A stretch of 64,000 bases of DNA, from assembly GCF_014695725.1 (NCBI RefSeq), contig NZ_JACJOU010000015.1:62001-126000 (forward strand), written 5' to 3'. The notes under the pieces were generated by a model. That model was not told the origin of the DNA, ran no database searches, and saw nothing but the letters and a program-made list of their open reading frames with translations. The stretch's first letter is position 1. The number at the start of each line of letters is the position of its first letter. Positions 27,634-36,609 of the stretch are shown here, one piece after another. Source of the DNA: Microcoleus sp. FACHB-672 (GTDB lineage: Bacteria; Cyanobacteriota; Cyanobacteriia; Cyanobacteriales; Oscillatoriaceae). The position numbers and the translations under genes were made by a program.

Positions 27634-30078
27634 ATGCGTATCTCTCTGAACTGGCTGCGGGAATTGGTGGACATTACACTCTCTCCAGAAGAGTTGGCCC
27701 AAATGCTGACACTGGCTGGATTTGAGGTAGAAGACATCGAAGATCGGCGCACTTGGGCCGATGGCGTCGTGGTCGGGAAAATCATCGATTGTCAACCCCA
27801 TCCGAACGCCGATAAACTGCGGGTGTGTCAAGTCGATGTTGGGGCTTCTGGCGACCCTTTGAACATTGTTTGCGGTGCACCCAACGCCCGTGTTGATCTC
27901 TATGTGCCGGTGGCGACGATTGGCACTTACCTGCCGACGATTGATTTGAAAATTAAGCCGGCCAAATTGCGGGGCGTCCCCTCTCAAGGCATGATTTGCT
28001 CATTAGCCGAACTGGGACTCGCCAAAGAATCTGCCGGCATTCATATTTTTGCAGAGGGCTTAAAACTAGGCAGCGACGTTCGCCCTCTGCTCGGTCTAGA
28101 TGATGTAATTTTAGATTTGACAGCAACCGCAAATCGTGCCGATGCCCTAAGTATGGTGGGCATTGCGCGAGAAGTGGCAGCGCTCACCGGCACCTCGTTG
28201 CGACTGCCGGCAGCCGGATCACAGGAGATCGGGGGAACCGCAGCGAATTCGGCTGCACGCTTCTCAATGGACACGTCATTGCAAGGTTGCCCCATTTACA
28301 TCGGCACCGTCATCGAAGGCGTTAAAATTGCCCCCTCTCCGGAATGGTTGCAACGACGTTTGCAAGCAGCCGGCGTGCGACCAATTAACAATGTGGTGGA
28401 TGTCACTAACTACATTTTGCAGGAATGGGGTCAGCCGCTGCACGCCTTTGACCGGGAACGCTTGCAAGCCGTTGCCGGCAGTGAGGATTTGACCATTGGC
28501 GTGCGTTTTGCCAAAACCGGCGAAACCCTGAAAACTTTGGACGGACAAGCCCGCACCCTGCAAGAACAAAACCTTTTAATTACTGCCAACGATAAGCCGG
28601 TAGCGCTGGCCGGCATCATGGGTGGCGAGGAAACCGAAGTTCATGACGGCACCCAAAACTTGATCCTCGAAGCCGCCATCTTCGAGCCGGTGGCCATTCG
28701 CCGGTCTGCCCGTAGCCAAGGGTTGCGAACCGAAGCCTCTACTCGATATGAACGAGGCGTGAACCAGGCAGAATTGGCAACCGCCTGCCAGCGTGCGGTG
28801 CAGTTGCTTGCAGAACTCGCACAAGGCGTGCCGGTGGCTCAGGAAACCGCCGGCAGCCAAGCGGACAGGTCAGTATTCACTCGCTCTATAGAACTGCGTC
28901 TAGACCGCGTTAATCAGCTTTTAGGCGCGATTAAACAGGGAGACGCAACGGGTGAGTTGCAACCGGCAGAAATGGAACGCACTCTCACCGCGTTAGGATG
29001 CAGTGTCACTCCCACAGAACAAGAGCGGGTTTGGAAAGTAACCGTGCCGGCTTACCGCTACCGGGATTTAGAGCGGGAAATTGACTTAATTGAAGAAATC
29101 GCCCGTCTCTACGGCTACAACAACTTCTGCGAAACCTTGCCGAGTAAAACGGCTGCGGGGGTGCTGCCGGTGGAACAAAAGCTCAATCGGCAAGTGAGAG
29201 CGGCTTTTCGGGGTGCCGGTTTGACAGAATTGATGCACTACTCCCTCGTCCGCACTGAAGGAGACAATCAGGTGGTGCTTTCTAACCCGCTATTTGTTGA
29301 GTATTCAGCGTTGCGGACAGAAATGTTATCTGGACTCATTGACGCTTTTCAGTACAATCTTGAACAGGGAAATGGCCCCTTAAACGGGTTTGAAATAGGC
29401 CGAATTTTCTGGAAAGAAGGGGATGCTTTAAAAGAGACGGATGCGATCGCAGGAATTATCGGTGGAGATCCAACCGAAGGCCGGTGGGCGCGAAGTGGGC
29501 GCGAACAGCCGCTAAGCTGGTTTGAAGCCAAAGGCTTATTAGAAAGCGTGTTTGAGCGCTTAAATCTCGCGGTGGAATGCAAAGCCGATAGCAGTGATGA
29601 GCGTCTGCATCCGGGACGCACAGCTTCCTTGTGGTTGCGGGGAAGCCGGCTGGGTACGTTCGGCCAACTGCATCCCCAACTCCGGCAAGAACGGGGGTTA
29701 CCTGATGAGGTTTACCTGTTCCAGTTAGATTGGGGAGTGCTTTTAGCTTCCCTCTCCCACGAGGCGATCGCGCGCCGGTTCCGTCCCTATTCCACTTTCC
29801 CGGCTGCCGGTCGAGATATTGCTTTCTTCGCACCGGCAAATGTCTCGGTGGCTGAAATTGAAGGGGCGATCGCAAAGGCTGCTGGTGGCTTGCTGGAATC
29901 TGTGGAATTGTTTGATGAATATCGGGGTGAAAATGTGCCGGCAGGACAGCGAAGTTTAGCGTTGCGGTTAATTTATCGCGGGAGCGATCGCACCTTAACC
30001 GATGAAGATGTAGAGCCGGTGCAGCAAAAAGTGCGCGATGCTTTAGTGAAAAACTTCTCTGTCAGCCTGAGAAGTTAA
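27634..30078 (+). CDS. pheT: Phenylalanine-tRNA ligase beta subunit
   Basis: This 814-residue subunit of the alpha2-beta2 synthetase charges tRNA-Phe. It begins [14 protein letters not shown], followed by the OB-fold tRNA-binding domain (about 40-155: [38 protein letters not shown]). The B3/B4 editing domain (about 215-390) and the B5 domain (about 405-490) come next. A catalytic-like domain and the FDX-ACB anticodon-binding tail (about 720-814: [17 protein letters not shown]) complete the protein. It is full length. No strong ribosome site is seen before the ATG. pheS is not adjacent, as is common in cyanobacteria. Confidence 0.97.
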   Translation: MRISLNWLRELVDITLSPEELAQMLTLAGFEVEDIEDRRTWADGVVVGKIIDCQPHPNADKLRVCQVDVGASGDPLNIVCGAPNARVDLYVPVATIGTYLPTIDLKIKPAKLRGVPSQGMICSLAELGLAKESAGIHIFAEGLKLGSDVRPLLGLDDVILDLTATANRADALSMVGIAREVAALTGTSLRLPAAGSQEIGGTAANSAARFSMDTSLQGCPIYIGTVIEGVKIAPSPEWLQRRLQAAGVRPINNVVDVTNYILQEWGQPLHAFDRERLQAVAGSEDLTIGVRFAKTGETLKTLDGQARTLQEQNLLITANDKPVALAGIMGGEETEVHDGTQNLILEAAIFEPVAIRRSARSQGLRTEASTRYERGVNQAELATACQRAVQLLAELAQGVPVAQETAGSQADRSVFTRSIELRLDRVNQLLGAIKQGDATGELQPAEMERTLTALGCSVTPTEQERVWKVTVPAYRYRDLEREIDLIEEIARLYGYNNFCETLPSKTAAGVLPVEQKLNRQVRAAFRGAGLTELMHYSLVRTEGDNQVVLSNPLFVEYSALRTEMLSGLIDAFQYNLEQGNGPLNGFEIGRIFWKEGDALKETDAIAGIIGGDPTEGRWARSGREQPLSWFEAKGLLESVFERLNLAVECKADSSDERLHPGRTASLWLRGSRLGTFGQLHPQLRQERGLPDEVYLFQLDWGVLLASLSHEAIARRFRPYSTFPAAGRDIAFFAPANVSVAEIEGAIAKAAGGLLESVELFDEYRGENVPAGQRSLALRLIYRGSDRTLTDEDVEPVQQKVRDALVKNFSVSLRS

Positions 30079-30085
30079 AACATCG

Positions 30086-30130
30086 AACGCAGATAAACGC
30101 AAATTTATATATATGCGTTTATCTGCGGTT
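30086..30130. repeat. Hairpin-forming ACCGCAGAT-family repeat after pheT
   Basis: CGCAGATAAACGCA pairs with TGCGTTTATCTGCG (14-bp perfect stem, AT-rich loop) starting about 10 bp after the pheT stop. It probably shapes the 3' end of the pheT mRNA, although no long U-tract follows. Related sequences, some in inverted orientation, occur at 13531-13577 and 40349-40396, with shorter relatives near 3058-3072 and 53231-53252. Confidence 0.7.
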
Positions 30131-30268
30131 AAAAATCGAAATAATTTTTAACTCAATATCTTATAACCATCTTTAAATCTATCTCAAGAGAGATTTATTC
30201 AGATCCCTTCTAAAAATTAAATAGAAAAAGCCTTCTCTCCGCCTAATGGCACTTTTTCACACGAACTC

Positions 30269-31162
30269 ATGGACAAAAAAATGCGGCATCGCAAACGAAA
30301 AAATGCCTGGAAAAATGAATTGGATGATTTAATTCGGGGCGTTTGCGGTGGCTTTTTGTTTGGCATCCCGCTGTTCTATACAATGGAAGTTTGGTGGATC
30401 GGATCAGTTGCTGAACCTGTACAAAGAATCAGCAGTCTTGCTGCTACTTTTATCGGGGTTTTGTTGCTCAATCGCACCGCCGGCTTTCGTAAAAGTAACA
30501 ATGTCCGCATCAAAGATGCAGCAATGGATAGCGTGGAAGCGATGGCACTGGGCCTTGTCTGCGCCTTATTAACCCTAATACTTTTGCGTGAAATTACTTT
30601 TGAAACACCCTGGCGTGAGATTCTGGGAAAAGTCGTCTTTGAAGGAATGCCATTTTCAATAGGAGTTGGGCTAGCGCGTTCATTGTTAAGCGGTGATCGC
30701 AACCAAGCTCAGTATGACCAAAATGAGAATTCCCAAAGCCAAAATAAACCAGATCCAGCTAATTTTAACCCAACTGTGCTAGACCTTAGTGCCACTTTAC
30801 TAGGCGCAACTTTCTTGGCTTTTAACATTGCCCCAACTGACGAAGTTCCCATGCTAGCTGCGGCGATATCGCCTCCCTGGCTATTAGCAATTATAGCTGC
30901 ATCACTGCTGATTTCTTATGGCATCGTGTTTCAAGCCGGCTTTACTTCTGAAGACATCCGTCGGCAGCAGAAAGGACCTTTTCAGCGACCGATGAGTGAA
31001 ACAATTACAGCATATTTAGTCTCGCTTGCAGCAGCAGCATTGCTATTAGCTTTTTTCCACAAACTCAGCTTTAAAGATCCGTGGCAATTGTGGTTGAGTC
31101 ACACATTAGTCCTCGGTTTACCGGCAACAATTGGTGGCGCGGCAGGAAGGTTAATGGTATGA
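30269..31162 (+). CDS. TIGR02587 family integral membrane protein
   Basis: This 297-residue protein has a basic N-terminus and about seven or eight hydrophobic helices (for example FLFGIPLFYTMEVWWIG, ALGLVCALLTLILL, WLLAIIAASLLISYGIVFQ). Its sequence pattern (GIPLFYTMEVWW, APTDEVPMLA, LGLPATIGGAAGRL) matches TIGR02587, a membrane family of unknown function. The ATG of the TIGR02588 gene overlaps its stop (ATGGTATGA), so the two are translationally coupled. This strongly supports a two-component complex. Confidence 0.82.
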   Translation: MDKKMRHRKRKNAWKNELDDLIRGVCGGFLFGIPLFYTMEVWWIGSVAEPVQRISSLAATFIGVLLLNRTAGFRKSNNVRIKDAAMDSVEAMALGLVCALLTLILLREITFETPWREILGKVVFEGMPFSIGVGLARSLLSGDRNQAQYDQNENSQSQNKPDPANFNPTVLDLSATLLGATFLAFNIAPTDEVPMLAAAISPPWLLAIIAASLLISYGIVFQAGFTSEDIRRQQKGPFQRPMSETITAYLVSLAAAALLLAFFHKLSFKDPWQLWLSHTLVLGLPATIGGAAGRLMV

Positions 31163-31584
31163 GTCAGTCAAACCCACAGAAAAATTCTCCTTCAGAACTT
31201 CAACATGAAGGAAGATCGCCGGCAGAGTTGGTAACTTTTAGCATTTCCCTTTCTATATTGGCAGCACTTGTCGGACTTGTCTGCTATGACTGGTTTACCA
31301 GGCGAGATGAACCGCCGGTTTTAGCCGTTGTCCGTGATGGAGCAATTCGTAACACGCAAGGACAATTTTATGTCCCATTTGAAATTAAGAATACTGGTGG
31401 AAATACGGCTGATTCTGTGCAAGTCATTGGAGAATTGCGAATTAATGGAGAAGTCCAGGAGTCTGGGGAACAGCAAATTGATTTTTTATCAGGTGGGGAA
31501 GCTGAAAAAGGGGCGTTTATCTTCACTCGAAATCCGAAAGAAGGTGAGCTAGTTTTACGAATTGGCAGTTATAAGTCACCTTAA
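31159..31584 (+). CDS. TIGR02588 family single-span membrane protein
   Basis: The ATG at 31159 overlaps the upstream stop by four bases and gives 141 residues. One hydrophobic helix (about residues 24-45, SISLSILAALVGLVCYDW) is followed by a C-terminal beta-rich domain (FYVPFEIKNTGGNTADSVQV, GELRINGEVQESGEQ). That domain resembles a small CARDB/Ig-like fold facing the periplasm. This is the TIGR02588 family, which travels with TIGR02587. Function is unknown. A longer in-frame start at 31081 would overlap the upstream gene deeply and is not preferred. Confidence 0.82.
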   Translation: MSQSNPQKNSPSELQHEGRSPAELVTFSISLSILAALVGLVCYDWFTRRDEPPVLAVVRDGAIRNTQGQFYVPFEIKNTGGNTADSVQVIGELRINGEVQESGEQQIDFLSGGEAEKGAFIFTRNPKEGELVLRIGSYKSP

Positions 31585-31759
31585 TAAGTTGATAACTGTT
31601 AATAAGAATTGAGAGACAGCATAGAGGAGAGGTATAGAAATTTATCTCGTTCGTTTTAAGTGTGTGTGAGTGGCAAACTTGCGAGAGCTAAGCGGGAATT
31701 TCACCTCCTAGTGCTTTCCATAAACCGGCTCTTAACTTGAAAAATTATTGTCTGGACAA

Positions 31760-33250
31760 TTAGACAAAGGTGGGGACGCTATTATAAGTAACCTGAACGG
31801 TTTGTAGCACATTTTCATTTAAGCTTTCCTTCGCACCTTCCAAGGCGAGAAACCGCTGATCGCCGGCACTGGGAGTAAGACAGGAAACCGGCTTATCTTG
31901 CTTGGATGTGAGAGTTTTTGCTTTATCTTGGCGTACAATGGTGCCAATTTCGAGAATGGTGCCGGTGTTTTGGTAGGAACAAACCGCCGATGCGTCTATC
32001 GTAGCGCCAGCAGTGAGGTTAAGGGTGCCACAGTTGGAAAAGAAGCCATTCAGTGTTACCTTACCCTGCAACGTCAGCGGACAGCAGTTGTATAAATCTC
32101 GCAACGTCATGCCTTCGATGCCGGCATTAAATGTCTGGGGGTTGCTGCCGTAGAAACCGAAAATTGGGGTTCCCTTTGTCGTACCACCGGCACGAATAAA
32201 GTTGCCGTAGAAAATGTAGTAGCTATTGTAATTACTCGCAAAGGAAACTACGCCCCCACTCAGACAAGTATTGCCGTTAATACTTCCCCCATTCCAGGCA
32301 ACCGTCCCATTTTTAATCGTGAGATCGCCATTAGCAGAAAGGTAGCTGTTGACGGTGCCATTTTCAATGGTGATATTGCCACCGGCTTCCAAGCTGATAT
32401 TAACCGTTCCGCCCTGGATTAAAACATTTTCCAACACCGTCAACTCATGCCAACCTGACAGAGTGCCGGTGTATTCAGGGGAAATGGTGAGACTTTTGAT
32501 TTGTGGGATGATGTTGAGAACCACATCTTTCGTGCCGGCATCGTTGAAGATGACATCATCCTCTGTTTCTGGTACGGCGTCTCCCGACCAGTTTAGCGGG
32601 TTACTCCAGTATTTATCCGCGCCGGCACCCTTCCAGTAGCGGGTGGTGCCACCTAAAACGTGGCTGTATGACTTGAGGACGGTTTCATCAAACGCTAAGG
32701 CAACAGTCATTTTAGCCGTGAAGAATTGCAGTTGCCAGTCCCCACCTTTGGCGGCGCTGCCAGTCGGGTTGATGGAAGCGGCAATATCTGCGTCGGTTAA
32801 TTGCGAAAGCCTCAGTACAAAAGCTTTACCAATTTCTCCAGCAGCCACATTACAGCCATAGAGGAGAATGGAGAATTGAGAATAGTTTCCCCATACAGAA
32901 TTCCCAATGTTTAAATGCTTGTCCCACTGCTGCAACTGCTGAGCATAAATCTCGAGGTTGTGTGGACTTAGTTGTGTATTGCCTAGATACAGACAGCCTG
33001 GAGAACCGTGGGAGACGATATGAATCGTATCGATAAAGGGTGTAGCAGACGTGTCGGTGCGTTGGGCCAAAAATTCCGTGATTTGCTCGACTCCACAACG
33101 TCTGGGGTTGAGGGTGAAGACTTCTGTGCCGGCTGCCAACCCGCCAATCAGGCGATCGCACTCCTCAACCGCTGAGTCAATGAAGACGATACTGGCTTTG
33201 CTGCTGTGATTGACAATTCTTTCTTTTGAAGCTTGTAAGCTGCTCAGCAT
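31760..33250 (-). CDS. DUF4347 domain protein with beta-helix-like C-terminal region
   Basis: In this 496-residue protein, residues about 20-190 match DUF4347: IVFIDSAVEECDRLIGGL, TEVFTLNPRRCGVEQITEFL, IDTIHIVSHGSPGCLYLG, ILLYGCNVAAGEIGKAFV. The HIVSHG and YGCN positions follow strands in the way His and Cys do in CHAT/caspase-type peptidases, so a clan CD-like fold is plausible (inference). The rest (about 200-480) has short repeats around glycine (VNISLEAGGNITIENGTVN), which suggests a beta-helix. There is no signal peptide. DUF4347 is usually found at the start of giant cyanobacterial surface proteins, and this is a short version. AAGGGA precedes the ATG. The gene is divergent from the NB-ARC operon, sharing a 336-bp control region. 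Confidence 0.8.
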   Translation of the reverse strand: MLSSLQASKERIVNHSSKASIVFIDSAVEECDRLIGGLAAGTEVFTLNPRRCGVEQITEFLAQRTDTSATPFIDTIHIVSHGSPGCLYLGNTQLSPHNLEIYAQQLQQWDKHLNIGNSVWGNYSQFSILLYGCNVAAGEIGKAFVLRLSQLTDADIAASINPTGSAAKGGDWQLQFFTAKMTVALAFDETVLKSYSHVLGGTTRYWKGAGADKYWSNPLNWSGDAVPETEDDVIFNDAGTKDVVLNIIPQIKSLTISPEYTGTLSGWHELTVLENVLIQGGTVNISLEAGGNITIENGTVNSYLSANGDLTIKNGTVAWNGGSINGNTCLSGGVVSFASNYNSYYIFYGNFIRAGGTTKGTPIFGFYGSNPQTFNAGIEGMTLRDLYNCCPLTLQGKVTLNGFFSNCGTLNLTAGATIDASAVCSYQNTGTILEIGTIVRQDKAKTLTSKQDKPVSCLTPSAGDQRFLALEGAKESLNENVLQTVQVTYNSVPTFV

Positions 33251-33458
33251 TTCTGTTGTCCCTTGTGAAAGCGTTTATCTATCAAACTGGGGTGTCCTGT
33301 TTTAGCGTCGGACTTTTGGTAGAGTACCCCCAGTGTGTACCTCATGTCTCAAGCTTGCACTTAAAAATACGCGCTTGAAACTCACTATCGGTACAACAAT
33401 CGCTTGAATCCCGCCTCCCCCCGTGTTTGTATTATGAAAGAGCGAGCAACATTAATTT

Positions 33459-33519
33459 GGCTCATTAGTGGCTCAGTTTTCCGGCTCATTTGACGGCTCA
33501 CTTCACAGCTCAGTAGACG
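33459..33519. promoter_or_regulatory. Array of five about 12-bp GGCTCA iterons upstream of the NB-ARC gene
   Basis: GGCTCA starts at 33459, 33470, 33483 and 33495, and AGCTCA at 33507. The spacings of 11, 13, 12 and 12 bases put the copies on nearly the same face of the helix. Flanks are similar (TTTGAC, CTTCAC, GTAGAC). The array is 68 bp upstream of the NB-ARC gene start, within the 336-bp gap shared with the divergent DUF4347 gene. It looks like a multimeric operator. The HTH-like N-terminus of the NB-ARC protein is an obvious candidate binder (inference). No other such array was noticed in the window. Confidence 0.65.
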
Positions 33520-33586
33520 AAGAACCTGAGCTAATACCGAGCGCAAGAGTTGGTATTTTAGAAAAAGCATAATAGCAGATTAGGAT

Positions 33587-34843
33587 ATGGCCGGCAATCT
33601 TAGAGCACCAGTTCTCAGTGCCTCTCAAAAAAAGTTAGAAATTATTGATGAGGCTCGAAAAAAGAAAGGCTGGAAAAAGACATCAATTGCTTGGTGTCAA
33701 GCCGCTCACACCACAGAAGCGACGTTGAAACGCTTTTGGCGAAGTATACCGATTCGCCAAGATTCGTTTATTAATATTTGTCAAGCGGTTGGACTGAACA
33801 ATTGGAAAGAAATTGCTGACGCACTCCCACAAATTGAGGCGCATACGGATTGGGGGGAAGCACCTGATGTGACTGCTTTTTATGGACGTGCCGGCGAAAT
33901 CACAACGCTTAAAAAATGGGTAGTTGAAGAGAATTGCCGGCTGGTAGGAATCCTGGGGATGGGTGGCATTGGAAAAACCGCAGTTTCCGTGAAATTAGCA
34001 AAAGAAGTTCAAGATAATTTTGACTATATAATTTGGCGCTGTCTCCACCAAGCGCCTCCCCTGAATGAACTTTTAACAGACTTACTGGAATTCTTTTCTC
34101 ACCAGCCGGCAACTGATTTAACCGACGATAGCAGCGAATTGATTTCGCGTCTCATAGAATGCTTGCGTCGCTATCGCTGTTTGCTGGTACTCGATAATTT
34201 AGAAGCGATTCTCAGCAGTGGAGATTTCGTTGGGCACTATCAAGCCGGTTATAAAGTTTATGGCGAACTTTTGAAACGGGTGGGAGAAACGCCCCACCAA
34301 AGTTGCTTAGTGCTAACTAGCCGAGAAAAACTTAGAGAAGTTGCTTTATTAGAAGGAGAAACTTTACCTGTTCGTTCTTATCAAATGGCAGGTTTAGGAG
34401 ATGAAGCACGAAAAATTTTCAAAGAAAAGGGTTTATTTCAAGAAGATAAATGGGGAACTCTGATTAATATTTATCGAGGAAATCCTTTTATGCTAAAAAT
34501 CGTTTCTGCTTTTATTAAAGAAGTTTTTGACGGCAACGTTAGCGAATTTTTAAAAATAGGGACAACGCAAGTTACGCGTGACATTAGTGATTTCATTGAA
34601 GTGCATTTTGAGCGATTATCTAAGTTGGAAATGCAAATAGTCTACCAACTTTCTCTTGAAAAAGAGCCAGTGGCGCTGAGTGAGCTGCAAGAAAGTTTAT
34701 CAGGAGTATCTTCAATTGAATTAACGAATGCGCTGGCATCATTAGTTGGACGCTCCCTGATTGAAAAAAGTTCGGGGCGTTTTACCTTGCAGCCGGTGGT
34801 AATGGAATATGTAACCAGCTTAAACCTGAAATATTCTGAATAA
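33587..34843 (+). CDS. HTH-NB-ARC (STAND-type) ATPase
   Basis: In this 418-residue protein, residues 12-80 are helical and HTH-like (KGWKKTSIAWCQAAHTTEA, RQDSFINICQAVGLNNW). The NB-ARC ATPase follows. Walker A is GMGGIGKT (124-131), Walker B is CLLVLDNLE (Asp203), and the sensor is LTSREK. The GNPFMLKIV motif corresponds to the GLPLA box, and a winged-helix-like end (ELTNALASLVGRSLIEKS) closes the protein. STAND ATPases normally carry C-terminal WD40 or TPR sensors. This one stops after the winged helix, so sensing may be done by the kinase-TPR protein encoded 78 bp downstream. It is first of five closely spaced genes and probably controls the operon through the iterons at 33459. Confidence 0.86.
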   Translation: MAGNLRAPVLSASQKKLEIIDEARKKKGWKKTSIAWCQAAHTTEATLKRFWRSIPIRQDSFINICQAVGLNNWKEIADALPQIEAHTDWGEAPDVTAFYGRAGEITTLKKWVVEENCRLVGILGMGGIGKTAVSVKLAKEVQDNFDYIIWRCLHQAPPLNELLTDLLEFFSHQPATDLTDDSSELISRLIECLRRYRCLLVLDNLEAILSSGDFVGHYQAGYKVYGELLKRVGETPHQSCLVLTSREKLREVALLEGETLPVRSYQMAGLGDEARKIFKEKGLFQEDKWGTLINIYRGNPFMLKIVSAFIKEVFDGNVSEFLKIGTTQVTRDISDFIEVHFERLSKLEMQIVYQLSLEKEPVALSELQESLSGVSSIELTNALASLVGRSLIEKSSGRFTLQPVVMEYVTSLNLKYSE

Positions 34844-34920
34844 TTTAGTGAATCGTTTTTTAAATAAATTTCAATATTTTATTTAAGACTTTATCCAATC
34901 TAAACTCTAACATCCCCTGA

Positions 34921-36609
34921 GTGAGCTACTGTATTAATCCCAAATGCATCTGCCGGCAAAATCCTGACAATCTGGCTCATTGCCAGAGCTGTGGCACCCC
35001 TTTGCTGATCAATAACCGATACCGCCTGATTAAACCTCTACGTGAATTAGACGAATTTTGCCCCACTGAAGTGTTTGAAGTTGAGGATGGGGGAAAATTA
35101 AAAGTCATGAAAGTGTTGAAACGCCCGAAGTGGAGCCAAATGTTTCAACGAGAAGCACGAGTTTTACAGCAGCTCAAGCATCCGGGAATTCCTCAAGTTG
35201 AGCTTGATGGATATTTTATTTTAAAAATAGCAGAAATTCCTAAAGAATTACACTGCGTAGTAATGGAAAAAATAGAAGGCCATAATTTAGAGCAGTGGGT
35301 TGAAAAATATGGCCGTATTTCTCAAAAAATAGCCCTAGATTGGCTCAAACAGCTAACCAAAATTCTCCAAATTATTCATGAAAAAGACTTATTTCACCGA
35401 GATTTAAAGCCATCGAATATTATGGTTCGCTGCCCATTAGCAAGTCTAGAAGGGGGAAGTGAACTGGTGTTAATTGACTTTGGTACTGTTAGAGAAGTCA
35501 CCGGCACATATATGGCAAAAGTGGGAAGCCACCAACAAATCACCGGCATTGTTTCCCCCGGCTATACTCCACCTGAACAAGCAGGAGGCAAAGCCGTGCC
35601 GCAATCTGATTTTTTCGCCCTTGGACGCACTTTCGTTCATTTACTAACGGAAAAACACCCAGTAGAATTACCAGAAAATCCTGAAACCGGCGAATTGATT
35701 TGGCGAGATTGCGCCCCCCATATTTCATCCCATCTGGCCGACTTAATTGATGAGCTAATGGCCACGTTTCCCGGTAAACGTCCTGCCACTGCCCAGCTCA
35801 TTTTAGATCGCTTAGAAATGGTGAAAAATAACCGGGGCGGATGGATTAAGCCTCCTCGGTGGCTAGCAGCAGTAATCTTAATATTAATTGGAACAACCGG
35901 CTTGTGGGGGGTGCGCGTCGCCCTAGCAACTTATTATTACAATCGCGGACTAGAAAATCACTTAGCAAGTCAATCAGATCAGGCGGAAGCCGATTACAAA
36001 CAAGCATTAAAATATAATCCAAATTCTGCAAAAGTTTATAACGCCTTGGGATTTCTTTGCCAAAATCGGCAAGATTGGGACTGTGCCCGTACCCAATATG
36101 AAAAAGCCCTCACCCTACAACCAAATTTAGCAATCGCTCAGTTCAACCTAGGCACTCTTTGCGAAGACCGGCAAAATTGGGAATGCGCCCGAAATGCTTA
36201 TCAAAAAGCTAGTGAAAATGGCTTGCCGGCTGCTGATAATAACTTGGCTCGCCTTTACATTCTAGAAGGCCAATATGAAACAGCCATTCAGTTACTTTCC
36301 CAAAGTCTCAAGCACGCCAACGATAATAATAAAAAATACGCTATCCTCAAAAACCTAGGCTGGGCACTATTTGGGCAAAAACGCTATCAACAAGCAGGAG
36401 AGAAATTACAAGAAGCGATTCGTCTGGACAAACACCGCGCCTCAGCTTACTGCTTGCTGGCACAAGTTCTGGAAGATCAGAATCAATGGAAAGCAGCACT
36501 GGTTGAATGGCAAAATTGTCTCAGATATGCTTCGATATTCAATCTAGATGAAGCAATCTGGATTGACATGGCACGCGCTCGCTTGAACTCCGCTGCAGAG
36601 GAAAAATGA
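34921..36609 (+). CDS. Membrane-anchored serine/threonine kinase with TPR domain
   Basis: This 562-residue protein begins with a GTG at 34921. It opens with the same Cys motif as the kinase at 25349 (CINPKC, CQSC). The Hanks-type kinase domain has the ATP-anchoring Lys64 (KVMKVLK), Glu78, catalytic HRDLKPSN (159-166), and DFG with Asp186. The glycine-rich loop is not conserved (RELDEFCPTEVFEVEDG). A membrane helix (about 304-330, WLAAVILILIGTTGLWGV) separates it from at least five TPR units (for example AKVYNALGFLCQNRQDWDCA) in the C-terminal half, predicted to be periplasmic. Its stop overlaps the next gene by four bases (ATGA). A likely phosphorylation relay partner of the NB-ARC and CHAT proteins (inference). 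Confidence 0.87.
   Translation: MSYCINPKCICRQNPDNLAHCQSCGTPLLINNRYRLIKPLRELDEFCPTEVFEVEDGGKLKVMKVLKRPKWSQMFQREARVLQQLKHPGIPQVELDGYFILKIAEIPKELHCVVMEKIEGHNLEQWVEKYGRISQKIALDWLKQLTKILQIIHEKDLFHRDLKPSNIMVRCPLASLEGGSELVLIDFGTVREVTGTYMAKVGSHQQITGIVSPGYTPPEQAGGKAVPQSDFFALGRTFVHLLTEKHPVELPENPETGELIWRDCAPHISSHLADLIDELMATFPGKRPATAQLILDRLEMVKNNRGGWIKPPRWLAAVILILIGTTGLWGVRVALATYYYNRGLENHLASQSDQAEADYKQALKYNPNSAKVYNALGFLCQNRQDWDCARTQYEKALTLQPNLAIAQFNLGTLCEDRQNWECARNAYQKASENGLPAADNNLARLYILEGQYETAIQLLSQSLKHANDNNKKYAILKNLGWALFGQKRYQQAGEKLQEAIRLDKHRASAYCLLAQVLEDQNQWKAALVEWQNCLRYASIFNLDEAIWIDMARARLNSAAEEK

Noticed and set aside
33459-33519. CRISPR-like array interpretation of the GGCTCA repeats
   Set aside because: Repeats are only 6 bp with 11-13-bp spacing and no unique spacers or cas genes, so operator iterons fit better.
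33385-33570. 61-codon minus-strand frame covering the iterons
   Set aside because: The apparent peptide is produced by the iteron repeats and lacks any gene-like features.
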